A DNA stretch of 64,000 nt. It comes from Jeotgalibacillus haloalkalitolerans (lineage in GTDB: Bacteria; Bacillota; Bacilli; Bacillales; Jeotgalibacillaceae). The notes under the pieces are model-generated. The model worked only from the letters and a program-made list of their open reading frames with translations. It was not told the origin of the DNA and made no database searches. Made by a program: the position numbers and the translations under genes. The DNA lies in assembly GCF_034427455.1 (NCBI RefSeq), contig NZ_JAXQNN010000004.1:62001-126000 (forward strand), written 5' to 3'. Below are positions 1 to 8,394 of the stretch, one piece after another (within the stretch, counting starts at the first letter, position 1; each line of letters opens with the position of its first letter).

Positions 1-156
1 CTTTGATGTCTGTAGTGCTTCCTGGAAGCGCTGTACTTCCTGATCTGCATTTTCAACCTTCTTCTGCTCGAAAGACAAATCAGGCTCTACAAGACGGTAA
101 GCCTTTGCAATTGCAATCCCGCTTGATGCCGCAATTCCTTTTAATACTGAAGACAT
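1..156 (-). CDS. ptsI: PTS enzyme I (PtsI), N-terminal fragment
   Basis: Only the first 52 codons are inside the window; the gene runs off the left edge. The N-terminus (MSSVLKGIAASSGIAIAKAY) is typical of phosphoenolpyruvate-protein phosphotransferase, which takes phosphate from PEP and passes it to His15 of HPr in the cytoplasm. It starts two bases after the ptsH stop codon, with a GAAGG ribosome binding site inside the end of ptsH, so the two are co-transcribed and probably translationally coupled. The active-site histidine lies beyond the window edge. Confidence 0.9.
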   Translation of the reverse strand, partial: MSSVLKGIAASSGIAIAKAYRLVEPDLSFEQKKVENADQEVQRFQEALQTSK

Positions 157-158
157 TC

Positions 159-422
159 TTACGCCAAACCTTCGTTCTTTAGTGTTTCTTCAAGACTTGC
201 CAGCGCTTCCTCTTCATCGCTTCCATCAGCATAAATTGTGATTTCAGCGTCTTTCCCTACACCTAGAGACATAACACCCATGATTGATTTAAGGTTTACT
301 TTCTTCCCCTTGTACTCAAGCTGGATATCAGAATCGAATTTACTTGCGTTTTGTACCAGAATAGTAGCTGGACGTGCATGAATCCCAGTTTCTGCTGTTA
401 CTGTAAAAGTTTTTTGTGTCAT
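159..422 (-). CDS. ptsH: HPr phosphocarrier protein
   Basis: This 87-residue protein has the usual HPr length. His15 sits in GIHARPA and is the residue phosphorylated by enzyme I for sugar uptake through the PTS. Ser46 sits in KSIMGVMS and is the HPr kinase/phosphorylase site that makes HPr a corepressor for CcpA. Both key residues are intact, so it is HPr and not the Crh paralogue, which lacks His15. It is the first gene of a ptsH-ptsI operon. No ptsG is seen just upstream, unlike in B. subtilis. Confidence 0.97.
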   Translation of the reverse strand: MTQKTFTVTAETGIHARPATILVQNASKFDSDIQLEYKGKKVNLKSIMGVMSLGVGKDAEITIYADGSDEEEALASLEETLKNEGLA

Positions 423-470
423 GATTAATCTTCTCCTTTTCTACACTTGTATTTACAACATCACTTTAAT

Positions 471-499
471 AAGTTAACGAATTCAGACGTTGCCGTCAA
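471..499 (-). promoter_or_regulatory. Possible SigA promoter of ptsHI
   Basis: On the minus strand a TTGACG -35 element (499-494) and a TAACTT -10 element (476-471) are separated by 17 bases, about 50 bases upstream of the ptsH start. The -10 is weak, so this is a moderate prediction. Confidence 0.4.
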
Positions 500-504
500 T
501 AAAA

Positions 505-527
505 ATCATTCACTTTAAAGTGATGAG
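505..527 (-). terminator. Weak AT-rich hairpin followed by T-run
   Basis: On the minus strand an inverted repeat around CACTTTAAAGTG is followed by TTTTTATTG. It lies downstream of the DUF4129-like membrane protein gene and just upstream of the ptsH promoter. The stem is short, so termination may be weak. Confidence 0.35.
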
Positions 528-610
528 TGAAAACTTCCTCTTTAAATCATAAGAATAGCATGACGTCGGCATAATCACAATGAATTTGACACACAGACCT
601 GCCCATTTAT

Positions 611-1768
611 TCAGAAATTATTTACCCTTTTTTCAAAATCCTTAACAAATTGTTCAAAAGCTTTATATTCAGACTCTGTTAATTCTTTCCCGGCATAACG
701 GATCTTTTCATAGATAACTGCAAAATCCTGTGCGTGCTGAACATTCAATCGTGTAAACCATTCCCGGACTGTTTCTGACTTCCGCCTTCCTGCATCCTTT
801 TTTTGCGCTTTTTTCTCCAGCTTCAGCATTTCTTTTCTGATCACATGATTTGGTACTGCCATTTTTAATGAGGCTGGCTGATCAGCATCTTTTCTGCGTA
901 TGACCATTCCACTTTGATTATTCTGCTTATATTGAAGCGGCCCTCTAAATTTTTTCACTATTTTCCATGTGAAGAGAGTCAGTACCAGCAGACCCGCGAT
1001 TAATGCAACAAGCTCCACGGTACCAACCCTGACTGTTTGTTCAATCTCAGTCACTCCGAAAGGATTAGGGCTGAACAGGTCCCCTCCTTCAGATGGTTCA
1101 GCTTCCTCCAAAACAATCTCCGGCACATCAATATCAATGCCTGTCTGGTAAAGAAGAAGTGTTACCCATGAGATCATTAGATTGACTCCTTCTATAAGAA
1201 GAAGCCTGAAAGGACTGATCAAAAGATAAAGGATGATTGCACTGGCCAGAAATAAACCTGACCATTTGGTATACAGCTTCAAAGCCTTCGTTCCGGTATA
1301 ACTGCTGAAGTAAGGAGCAGCGCTATATAACATAAAGCCTCCAATCAGTGAAAGAATCACAAGTCCCGGGGGATAGACTTCATAGGTTAACTGAAAATTG
1401 TAGACACTGATGAAAACAATCATTAAAAGAATAAGCTGAACGGTTGTGATGTCTTGTGTATCCTGATGATAAGACCTCGCCAGCAAACGCCAGAATAAAA
1501 ATATACCAAGCGCAATAACAGGTAGCGCTGACCAGCCGCTGAAAAACAGCGCAAGAAGGGAGCCAAAAACAATTAGCAGAGTTCCTGCCTGACGGATATT
1601 TCTTATAAATAATGCAAGGATAAACAAACCTGAACCATATAGCAGAGCAGCATAATGGATCGGAAATATTCCCCCTGCTGCAATGACTGTAAGAATCATA
1701 AGAGGAAAAAGAGAATCAAATAATAATGCTGATGATAATTTTAGTGAATGCCTGACTGCTGTTTCCAT
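611..1768 (-). CDS. Multi-pass membrane protein, last gene of MoxR-DUF58 operon
   Basis: This 385-residue protein has roughly six N-terminal hydrophobic segments, an external loop rich in Glu (about residues 210-240), another membrane segment near 255-275, and a basic cytoplasmic tail of about 100 residues. The tail resembles the DUF4129 domain found next to transglutaminases. In B. subtilis and relatives the third gene of this operon (yebA) encodes a transglutaminase-like protein, but I see no Cys-His-Asp transglutaminase core here. Its start overlaps the end of the DUF58 gene by 28 bases, which implies translational coupling. Function is unknown; a role with the MoxR chaperone at the membrane is inferred from the operon. 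Confidence 0.75.
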   Translation of the reverse strand: METAVRHSLKLSSALLFDSLFPLMILTVIAAGGIFPIHYAALLYGSGLFILALFIRNIRQAGTLLIVFGSLLALFFSGWSALPVIALGIFLFWRLLARSYHQDTQDITTVQLILLMIVFISVYNFQLTYEVYPPGLVILSLIGGFMLYSAAPYFSSYTGTKALKLYTKWSGLFLASAIILYLLISPFRLLLIEGVNLMISWVTLLLYQTGIDIDVPEIVLEEAEPSEGGDLFSPNPFGVTEIEQTVRVGTVELVALIAGLLVLTLFTWKIVKKFRGPLQYKQNNQSGMVIRRKDADQPASLKMAVPNHVIRKEMLKLEKKAQKKDAGRRKSETVREWFTRLNVQHAQDFAVIYEKIRYAGKELTESEYKAFEQFVKDFEKRVNNF

Positions 1769-2898
1769 ATGCCCGTCGCACCTCCGCTCACTGTCCAGAC
1801 TCTGCCTTTTAAAGATAACAGCCTTTCTGCAGAGCCAATATCCCCGATCAGAATATAATCCGTTGCAGGAACCTGCATAATCGCAAGCTGATTCAGCAGG
1901 ACATTCACAGGAAGTGTTGCATCACCGAGTGACAGTACACTGAGCATCTCAAGACATCTTCTCGTGTGACTGACTCCTCTGTCAGGAGCGATAAAATAGA
2001 AATTCGGCGATGCTTTTGTTCTGACATTTACACACAGACCAAAGGGCTGATTTTTTCTGTGAGCCTCAGTCATGATATAGGCAGCCTGCTTAATAAATTT
2101 TTCAAAATGGATGTTTTTCGCGTGCTTATAAGTCACATTTAATATCAGCATATATTTTTCTTCAATAACAGGTTCATATAGATTTGTCTGCAGCTGTCCG
2201 GTCTTAGCAAATGCTGACCAGTTAATGCGCTGCATGGTGTCACCCATTCTGTATTCCCTCGTACCTGCAGGCAGCGTCAGATCTTCATACAGTGAAAAAG
2301 AGGCAGCTTCTTCCCCAGGTTTTTGTGATGCAGGAACAGGTAAAAGATTCACCTTTTCAATTTCAGGATATATCCGCTTTTCCTGTTTAAAATGCCCTTT
2401 ATACTGTAGAATTTTATAACCATATCCAAATAGATGCGGCACGTAAAGCTGACAGGACACCATTTTCATCTTACCCCTCCTAATTGCTTCAAAAGGGATA
2501 CTGATTCTGACTTCCTCATACTGATCAAGTGAAAGGTGGCCATTCCAGTGAATCGCATTGCCTGCCTTCTCCGTTTCGTGATCCATAAATACTGCATGAT
2601 TAGTAAATCCAAGTGTTAGTGAAACGTTTCTTAGCGGATATTTCCCATTTTTAAAAACGACTGACCACTCAGACTCATCATTCACAGTAAGCCTCTCAAC
2701 TGGCTCCTCATCAACCAGAACAAGATCAGAACCAGCGTTTTGACTGTAATGAAGATAAAACCTGATGAAAATAAGAATGATGATAAATACAGCACTGACT
2801 GCGAACTGGCTGCCTAAAAAGAATAAAAGACCGCTGATGAATGTCAGAACTTCTAAAACCAGGATATGTCTGTTTGAAGACCTTGCTTCAAGCCACAT
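1741..2898 (-). CDS. DUF58 domain protein (YeaD-like)
   Basis: The 385-residue protein has two hydrophobic stretches at the N-terminus (about residues 15-50), a beta-rich middle, and the DUF58 signature REYRMGDTMQRINWSAFAKTG at about residues 216-236. DUF58 proteins carry a vWA-like fold and are nearly always encoded beside a MoxR ATPase, which is thought to remodel or load them. Here the gene follows the MoxR gene by three bases and overlaps the next membrane-protein gene. The substrate of the system is unknown. Confidence 0.85.
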   Translation of the reverse strand: MWLEARSSNRHILVLEVLTFISGLLFFLGSQFAVSAVFIIILIFIRFYLHYSQNAGSDLVLVDEEPVERLTVNDESEWSVVFKNGKYPLRNVSLTLGFTNHAVFMDHETEKAGNAIHWNGHLSLDQYEEVRISIPFEAIRRGKMKMVSCQLYVPHLFGYGYKILQYKGHFKQEKRIYPEIEKVNLLPVPASQKPGEEAASFSLYEDLTLPAGTREYRMGDTMQRINWSAFAKTGQLQTNLYEPVIEEKYMLILNVTYKHAKNIHFEKFIKQAAYIMTEAHRKNQPFGLCVNVRTKASPNFYFIAPDRGVSHTRRCLEMLSVLSLGDATLPVNVLLNQLAIMQVPATDYILIGDIGSAERLLSLKGRVWTVSGGATGIWKQQSGIH

Positions 2899-2901
2899 GA
2901 C

Positions 2902-3831
2902 TTAAAGCCTCAATTCAACCGGTGCATCAGCTGAAGCGATTACATCGTCTAAGACCTGCTCATTATTTTTCATTAATGATGCTTCAGGAGTCAGCTGGAT
3001 CCGGTGTCCAAGCACGTAATGAAACAATTTTTTCACATCTTCCGGAAGCACATAGCTTCTGTTCTGCAGATAGGCTGAGCCCTGTGCTGCCTTAAGCAGC
3101 GTCACAGCAGCTCTCGGGCTGGCCCCGTACTCGATTGACTCATGGGATCGCGTTGCCCTGATCAGCGTCAGAATATAATCTGTTATTTCGTTATGTACGG
3201 TCACGTCTCTTACTTCTCTAGATGCCTTCTTTATCTCTTCTATTGCAACCACTTCTTTCAAAAGAGGAAGTTCACGTTTAGACACCCATTGCTTTAAAAT
3301 GCCGGCTTCATCTTCATAGTCCGGATAATCAGAAGGCAGTTTGAACATGAAACGGTCCAGCTGAGCATAGGGAAGCGGAAAAGTTCCCTGCTGAGACTCA
3401 ACCGGGTTTTGGGTTGCAATGACCATAAAAGGAAATGCAGAAGTCAGCGTTTCCCCATCAATCGTGACCTGCTTTTCTTCCATTACTTCAAGAAGACTAG
3501 ACTGTGTTCTCGGAGTAGCCCTGTTAATTTCATCAGCAAGCAGAAAATTCGTCATCACAGGTCCTTTTTTCAGTTCAAAGGTTCTTGTTTCAGGATTAAA
3601 ATAATGAAGCCCTGTCACGTCAGATGGCAGCACATCCGGTGTAAACTGTACACGTGCAAAGTCCCCTCCACATGCTTTAGCAAATGATTTAGCCAGCAGC
3701 GTTTTCCCCGTGCCTGGAACACTCTCAAGCAGTACATGTCCACCCTGCAGGAGTGCGATCGTTAATAATTCTACTTCTTTTTCTCTTCCTACGACTGCTT
3801 TTCCAACTTCTTCGATCAGTGCGTTTTTCAT
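2902..3831 (-). CDS. MoxR family AAA+ ATPase (YeaC-like)
   Basis: The protein has 309 residues from the preferred start. Walker A (VPGTGKT) lies near residue 40, Walker B (LLADEINRA) near 100, followed by the MoxR hallmark QNPVESQGT-like segment and an arginine-rich sensor region. MoxR ATPases act as chaperones for vWA/DUF58 proteins encoded next to them, as here. A longer reading from 3864 is possible, but the ATG at 3831 has a GAGGAG site at good spacing, so I chose it. First gene of a three-gene operon. Confidence 0.92.
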   Translation of the reverse strand: MKNALIEEVGKAVVGREKEVELLTIALLQGGHVLLESVPGTGKTLLAKSFAKACGGDFARVQFTPDVLPSDVTGLHYFNPETRTFELKKGPVMTNFLLADEINRATPRTQSSLLEVMEEKQVTIDGETLTSAFPFMVIATQNPVESQQGTFPLPYAQLDRFMFKLPSDYPDYEDEAGILKQWVSKRELPLLKEVVAIEEIKKASREVRDVTVHNEITDYILTLIRATRSHESIEYGASPRAAVTLLKAAQGSAYLQNRSYVLPEDVKKLFHYVLGHRIQLTPEASLMKNNEQVLDDVIASADAPVELRL

Positions 3832-3971
3832 CTTACCGCTCCTCTTATAAATAGTCTTATCCATAGTATACTTAACATTCTGAAAAAAGGTTTCATGTTT
3901 TTTGGAAGACAGTAGGCATATGAGAGCATAGTTAATTTAGTTTAATAAAATTTAATTTTTTTCACACCTAT

Positions 3972-4002
3972 AAAAAAACCTCCGGATCAAATATCCGGAA
4001 GT
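3972..4002 (-). terminator. Rho-independent terminator of the SDR operon
   Basis: On the minus strand CTTCCGGAT and ATCCGGAGG pair around a five-base loop and are followed by a run of seven T, directly downstream of the SDR stop codon. Confidence 0.85.
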
Positions 4003-4021
4003 TCATCACCTACAATATTAT

Positions 4022-4738
4022 TTAGTGCTCATAAATCATTTTTCTCGTCATCCCGCCATCAATGACAAGATTTTCACCATTAATGAAGTTATTCGCTTCA
4101 TCTGTCAAAAACAGGCATGCTCTCGCAATATCCTCCGGCTTTCCGACTCTGTTGGAAAGATGCTGACCGTGATCTACTTCCCTCAGTTCTTCATAATCAC
4201 CCGTATGAATCCAGCCGGGACTGATTGCATTAACCGTAATATCTTTTTCAGACAGGGTCACTGCCAGCGAGTGAGTGAGTGCAAAAATGCCTCCTTTAGT
4301 CGCTGCATAGCCTTCAGTGTTCGGCTCAGACATATGGGCACGTGTGGAACAGAGATTGACGATTGATCCTCCCTGATCCATTAATAAAGCTGCTTCTCTG
4401 GAACAGTAAAAAACACTCGAAAGGTTTGTATGCAGAATGCTTTCCCAGTCTTCAACTGTGACTTCCCAGATCGATTTGAACTTTGAAATCCCTGCATTGT
4501 TAATTAGAATATCAATTGAACCAGACTGTTCTTTTACATGAGTGAAAAGTTTTTTGACGTCTTCATATTTAGACACATCAGCTGTCATTGCCTCTGCATT
4601 TTCTAATTTACCGGCTTCTTCTGTCAGCTTGTCTGAATTGATATCTGCCATATAGACAAAAGCGCCTTCATTCACATAAGCTTTTGCAATAGCCAGTCCG
4701 ATTCCATTTGCAGCACCTGTTACGACTACGGTTTTCAT
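4022..4738 (-). CDS. Short-chain dehydrogenase/reductase
   Basis: A classical SDR of 238 residues. The NAD(P)-binding TGAANGIG lies at the N-terminus, NNAG near residue 87, a catalytic Ser region (NLCSTRAH) near 133, and the YAATK catalytic Tyr-Lys near 150. The pattern supports an NAD(P)H-dependent oxidoreductase, but the substrate cannot be read from the sequence. The ATG at 4738 has a GGGGG site; a TTG one codon earlier is also open. It lies 11 bases downstream of a small gene of unknown function and before a clear terminator, so the two form an operon. Confidence 0.88.
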   Translation of the reverse strand: MKTVVVTGAANGIGLAIAKAYVNEGAFVYMADINSDKLTEEAGKLENAEAMTADVSKYEDVKKLFTHVKEQSGSIDILINNAGISKFKSIWEVTVEDWESILHTNLSSVFYCSREAALLMDQGGSIVNLCSTRAHMSEPNTEGYAATKGGIFALTHSLAVTLSEKDITVNAISPGWIHTGDYEELREVDHGQHLSNRVGKPEDIARACLFLTDEANNFINGENLVIDGGMTRKMIYEH

Positions 4739-4749
4739 CAAATTCCCCC

Positions 4750-4941
4750 TTAGCTTCTTGGCTCTTCAAGATATTGATACACTGTTTTCCCAAAGTGTCC
4801 TGCGATCCCGCGAAAATGTTTAAAGTCATCTCTTTCAGTCAGCACACTTCTGAAAAGATCAAAGTCTTCCTTTGCTACTGTAACCTCTTTTACCTCTCCA
4901 TTTTTTAATTTCTCGAGTAGCTCACCAGCTTCTTCTTTCAT
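4750..4941 (-). CDS. Small acidic protein of unknown function
   Basis: A 63-residue soluble protein rich in Lys and Glu with no signal peptide or membrane segment. Its first part (MKEEAGELLEKLKNGEVKEV) looks helical. An AGGTGA site precedes the start, and a TTG one codon upstream is an alternative start. It is the first gene of the operon with the SDR. I do not recognise a family. Confidence 0.6.
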   Translation of the reverse strand: MKEEAGELLEKLKNGEVKEVTVAKEDFDLFRSVLTERDDFKHFRGIAGHFGKTVYQYLEEPRS

Positions 4942-4998
4942 CAAATTGATTCACCTGCTTTTAACATATTTATTGTCTATATCACTTTATGGTTTTTT

Positions 4999-5026
4999 TG
5001 AAACTTTTACAAACTTATACCGTCTA
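4999..5026 (+). promoter_or_regulatory. ECF-sigma type promoter
   Basis: TGAAAC at 4999-5004 and CGTCTA at 5021-5026 are separated by exactly 16 bases. This matches the Bacillus extracytoplasmic-function sigma consensus (TGAAAC, about 16 bases, CGT); CGTC in the -10 is the form favoured by SigM/SigX. It stands about 40 bases upstream of the lipoprotein start and nothing else competes for it. Confidence 0.7.
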
Positions 5027-5065
5027 CTTGATATAACCGCATACATACCGAATGGAGGAATGAAG

Positions 5066-5824
5066 ATGAAAAAGCTGATGATATTCATGCTTGTACTCAT
5101 GCTTACTGCTTTTATGGCGGCATGCGGTACGAATAACGCTGAAGAAGGCTCGAACGGTGAACAGGCTCAGGAAGAAGCAACTGAAGAGACTGAGGCTACT
5201 GAGGAAACGGAGACGCCTTCCGGGGAACCTGATGAGGTGACTGAGGAGGAACAGCCTGCTGAAGAGATGGAAGAAGCTGAGGAATCAGAATCTCCTGTTG
5301 AAGAAGAGTCCGCTGAAAAAGGAAATGAAGAAGAAGCTGAGGAAACTGAAGCAGGCACTGAAATGAGACTGCTCGAACAGCCAATGATACTTTCAATTAA
5401 CGGTGAAGAAACTGAACGCACTGCATTTCTACAGGAAAGCGGAGAAAACAATTACAGCTTCTACTTAGCTGAAGGCTTTACTTTTACACCTGAAGAACCG
5501 ACTGTAGACCAGGTTTTTTATGATGAGGACGGCTCTCAATTTATGCGGATTTACACATATCCTAAGGCTGAGGCTGAGACTGCTTTAATTGAAGAGCAGA
5601 TGAAGGGTCAGGCTGATGCCATTCAAGGAGAAGCTGCCGGAGAGTGGACACCTGAAAGCAGTGCGAATGAGATCATCGCAGGCTATGAAGCAGCTGCCGG
5701 TGAAGAACAGTTTAAAACTTATTTCTATGAAAAAAATGATCTATATGTAAGAATTGCGATTCATACAAAAGCAGGTACCGGTTTCGAGGATGCATTTATT
5801 AAGATGGCAGAAACAATTGAATAA
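5066..5824 (+). CDS. Predicted lipoprotein with Glu-rich linker
   Basis: A 252-residue protein begins with a lipoprotein signal ending in FMAAC, with lipidated Cys20. Residues about 25-105 are extremely acidic, rich in Glu, Thr, Ser and Pro, and probably form a disordered spacer. The C-terminal 140 residues form a compact globular-looking domain of unknown family. A longer reading starts at 4946, but the GGAGG at 5054-5058 favours the ATG at 5066 and the ATG at 5060 is too close. The gene stands alone between an ECF-type promoter and a terminator, which suggests an envelope-stress role; that is inference. Confidence 0.8.
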   Translation: MKKLMIFMLVLMLTAFMAACGTNNAEEGSNGEQAQEEATEETEATEETETPSGEPDEVTEEEQPAEEMEEAEESESPVEEESAEKGNEEEAEETEAGTEMRLLEQPMILSINGEETERTAFLQESGENNYSFYLAEGFTFTPEEPTVDQVFYDEDGSQFMRIYTYPKAEAETALIEEQMKGQADAIQGEAAGEWTPESSANEIIAGYEAAAGEEQFKTYFYEKNDLYVRIAIHTKAGTGFEDAFIKMAETIE

Positions 5825-5831
5825 AAGACTT

Positions 5832-5864
5832 GACCACTTCCTTATTAAGGGAGTGGTTTTTTTG
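5832..5864 (+). terminator. Rho-independent terminator
   Basis: ACCACTTCCTT pairs with AAGGGAGTGGT and is followed by seven T, just after the lipoprotein stop codon. Confidence 0.85.
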
Positions 5865-5976
5865 CATTATTTTAAACAGTTAACATGTAAACCCTCCACT
5901 CCACAACCGCGAACAGCTAACAGAGCTCGCAAAAAACCACTTCCACTCTGCAAAATTTACAACCGAAACAAAATAC

Positions 5977-6032
5977 TTGAAAGTCAATAAAGGTCAAAGT
6001 ATACTGAAATCAGAAAGTCAAAGTTAGTCAAA
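5977..6032 (+). promoter_or_regulatory. clpE promoter with two CtsR operators
   Basis: A SigA promoter TTGAAA (5977-5982), 17 bases, TATACT (6000-6005) is overlapped by heptad repeats of the CtsR type. The first operator is AGTCAAT-AAA-GGTCAAA at 5982-5998 within the promoter spacer. The second is AGTCAAA-GTT-AGTCAAA at 6016-6032 just downstream of the start of transcription. CtsR is the class III heat-shock repressor of clp genes; it binds such direct repeats and releases them on heat or protein stress. The ctsR gene is not in this window. Confidence 0.9.
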
Positions 6033-6068
6033 CTTTCTTTGATCAAAACTACTGAAGGAGGAGTCACA

Positions 6069-8165
6069 ATGATTTGTCAAAAATGCCAGAGTAAGCCTGC
6101 AAATATACAATTCAGAGTTCAATTAAATGATCAGGTTCAGGATTTTCATTTGTGCTCCGCTTGCTATAAAGAAGAGCGCTCAAAGCTTCATGCTGCAATG
6201 AATAAAAAAGGCAATGATCAATTCCAGCCTTTCGGACAGGCGAAGCAGCAGGAGTCTGAAGCACAGTCTCATGAAGGACTGTTAGAGGAGTATGGAAGAA
6301 ATCTGACTAACCTGGCTGATGCAGGTCTAATTGACCCTGTGATTGGCCGTGATGCTGAAATAGAACAAATGATTGAGATTCTGAACAGAAGAAACAAAAA
6401 TAACCCTGTCTTAATTGGTGAGCCGGGTATCGGTAAAACCGCTGCCGCTGAAGGACTTGCACTGAAAATTGCTGAAGGTACTGTTCCGCAGAAGCTGAAG
6501 CAAAAAGAAGTGATTCTGTTAGACGTAGCCTCCCTTGTTTCAAATACAGGGATCAGAGGACAATTTGAAGAGAGAATGAAACAGCTGATCAGTGAGCTGC
6601 AGCAGCGTAAAAACGTGATCCTGTTTATTGATGAGATTCACCAGATTGTCGGTGCAGGCTCAGCAGAAGGTTCAATGGATGCAGGAAACATTTTAAAACC
6701 TGCTCTTGCACGCGGTGAAATGCAGCTGGTCGGTGCTACAACACTAAGTGAATACAGAAAGATTGAAAAGGATGCCGCACTGGAGCGCCGTTTCCAGCCG
6801 ATTCATTTAAAAGAGCCTTCTATTCCAGAAGCAATTGAGATTCTTAAAGGACTCGCACCGAGATATGAAGAGTTTCACAGCGTACAATACAGCCCTGAAG
6901 CAATTGAAGCGACGGTGACATTATCAAAACGTTACATTCAGGACCGGTTCCTTCCTGATAAAGCAATTGATCTGATGGATGAAGCAGGTTCGAAGCTGAA
7001 TCTAACATTAGACAACGCTGATCTGGCTGCTGTGGAGAAACGGTTAAAAGCGATTTACGCTGAGAAAGAAGAAGCGCTTAAACATGAGGAATACGAAAAA
7101 GCAGCTAAATTAAGAGATGAAGAAGAAGAACTTGAAAAAGCGTTGAACAAGCCTGCGACTTCAGAAAAGCCTGTCGTTGGTATTGAATTAATACAGAAAC
7201 TCATAGAACGGAAAACAGGAATTCCTGTCGGAAAGCTAGAACAGGATGAGCATAAGAAAATGACTGAGCTTGAAGAAAATCTGCGCACACATGTAATCGG
7301 ACAAAACGAAGCCGTAAAACGTGTTGCAAAAGCTGTACGCAGAAGCCGTGCAGGTCTTAAATCTAAAAATCGCCCAGCTGGTTCATTCCTCTTTGTTGGT
7401 CCGACCGGTGTTGGTAAAACTGAATTATCCAAAACACTCGCAGAAGAATTATTTGGTTCAAAAGACCATATGATCCGTCTTGATATGAGTGAATACATGG
7501 AGAAACACAGCGTATCAAAACTGATCGGTTCACCGCCTGGATATGTAGGACATGATCAGGCTGGACAGCTGACTGAAAAAGTCCGCCGTTCTCCTTATAC
7601 CATCCTGCTGCTGGACGAGATTGAAAAAGCGCATCCTGACGTCATGCATATGTTCCTTCAGATTATGGAAGATGGACGATTGACTGACAGTCAGGGCCGC
7701 ACAGTCAGCTTTAAAGAAACGGTGATCATCATGACAAGTAACGCCGGAGTTGGAACAAGAAAGAAAGCTGTAGGCTTTGGTGCAACACAGGCAGCTGATG
7801 AAGCATCCATTCTTGAATCACTCAGCGACTTTTTCAAGCCGGAATTCCTGAACAGATTCGATAGTATTATTGAATTCGATTCACTTGGAAAAGAGCACCT
7901 GATCAAGATTGTTGACCTGATGTTGAATGAGTTAAATGAGCTGATTGAAGAACAGCAGATGACACTCGAGGTGACAGAGGAAGTCAAAGCAAAAATTGCT
8001 GATCTCGGCTATCATCCATCATTTGGTGCACGTCCGCTCAGAAGAGTGATTCAGGAGAAAATTGAAGATCAGGTTACTGACTTTATGTACGATTACCCTG
8101 AAGAAAAGCAGCTGAGAGCCGTGCTTGTTGGTGAGGAAATTAAAATTGAAAAGGTTTTAAAATAA
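6069..8165 (+). CDS. clpE: ATP-dependent Clp protease ATPase subunit ClpE
   Basis: A 698-residue Hsp100 ATPase with almost the same length as B. subtilis ClpE. The N-terminus carries the ClpE zinc finger (CQKC ... CSAC). AAA domain 1 has Walker A GEPGIGKT, a UVR-like coiled segment lies near residue 350, and AAA domain 2 has Walker A GPTGVGKT and Walker [10 protein letters not shown]. It unfolds aggregated or regulatory proteins and feeds them to ClpP. The ATG at 6069 follows GGAGG; an upstream start at 6039 would lie inside the regulatory region. Regulation by CtsR is visible directly upstream. Confidence 0.97.
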   Translation: MICQKCQSKPANIQFRVQLNDQVQDFHLCSACYKEERSKLHAAMNKKGNDQFQPFGQAKQQESEAQSHEGLLEEYGRNLTNLADAGLIDPVIGRDAEIEQMIEILNRRNKNNPVLIGEPGIGKTAAAEGLALKIAEGTVPQKLKQKEVILLDVASLVSNTGIRGQFEERMKQLISELQQRKNVILFIDEIHQIVGAGSAEGSMDAGNILKPALARGEMQLVGATTLSEYRKIEKDAALERRFQPIHLKEPSIPEAIEILKGLAPRYEEFHSVQYSPEAIEATVTLSKRYIQDRFLPDKAIDLMDEAGSKLNLTLDNADLAAVEKRLKAIYAEKEEALKHEEYEKAAKLRDEEEELEKALNKPATSEKPVVGIELIQKLIERKTGIPVGKLEQDEHKKMTELEENLRTHVIGQNEAVKRVAKAVRRSRAGLKSKNRPAGSFLFVGPTGVGKTELSKTLAEELFGSKDHMIRLDMSEYMEKHSVSKLIGSPPGYVGHDQAGQLTEKVRRSPYTILLLDEIEKAHPDVMHMFLQIMEDGRLTDSQGRTVSFKETVIIMTSNAGVGTRKKAVGFGATQAADEASILESLSDFFKPEFLNRFDSIIEFDSLGKEHLIKIVDLMLNELNELIEEQQMTLEVTEEVKAKIADLGYHPSFGARPLRRVIQEKIEDQVTDFMYDYPEEKQLRAVLVGEEIKIEKVLK

Positions 8166-8223
8166 ATGTTGTGATTTAACAATCTATTTTGTTGAGTTAA
8201 ACAATTTTATAATAAACATTTAA

Positions 8224-8353
8224 GTGCAGCGTAGCGTAAGGCGGCGACTCCACCGGGATGTGACGGACAGGTGAGACCCCGCAGGCGCGCAGCGACGAGG
8301 AGGCTCACCGCCGTCCCCGGGGAAAGCGTCCGCCTGAAGCGCAGCGAAACGAG
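8224..8353 (+). repeat. GC-rich intergenic repeat, copy A
   Basis: A stretch of about 130 bases, far more GC-rich than its surroundings, fills the gap between convergent clpE and the M3 peptidase gene. It contains GGCGACTCCACCGGGA, GTGAGACCCCGCAGGCG, GAGGAGGCTCACCGCC and GCGTCCGCCTGAAGCG. GGTGAGAC/GGCTCACC and GGCGGAC-like arms can fold into a large hairpin. The inverted copy at 62668-62790 matches nearly base for base, and two more divergent copies occur at 35041 and 61002. Similar elements are, from memory, common between genes in Bacillaceae. Confidence 0.85.
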
Positions 8354-8355
8354 TA

Positions 8356-8390
8356 AGAGGATGAGACAACTTATTGTCCCATCCTCTTTT
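8356..8390 (+). terminator. Terminator between convergent clpE and M3 peptidase genes
   Basis: AGAGGATGAGACAA and TTGTCCCATCCTCT form a 14-base stem with one mismatch and a four-base loop, followed by TTTT on the plus strand. The T-tract is weaker on the minus strand but the hairpin may serve both genes. Confidence 0.7.
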
Positions 8391-8394
8391 AAAA

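Noticed and set aside
5167-5451. Minus-strand Ser-rich ORF
   Set aside because: It is the antisense of the Glu-rich linker of the lipoprotein and only reflects its GAA/GAG codons.
7055-7498. Long antisense ORF within clpE, and similar ones elsewhere
   Set aside because: Antisense frames lacking stop codons are expected in conserved genes with biased codons; no start signals are present.
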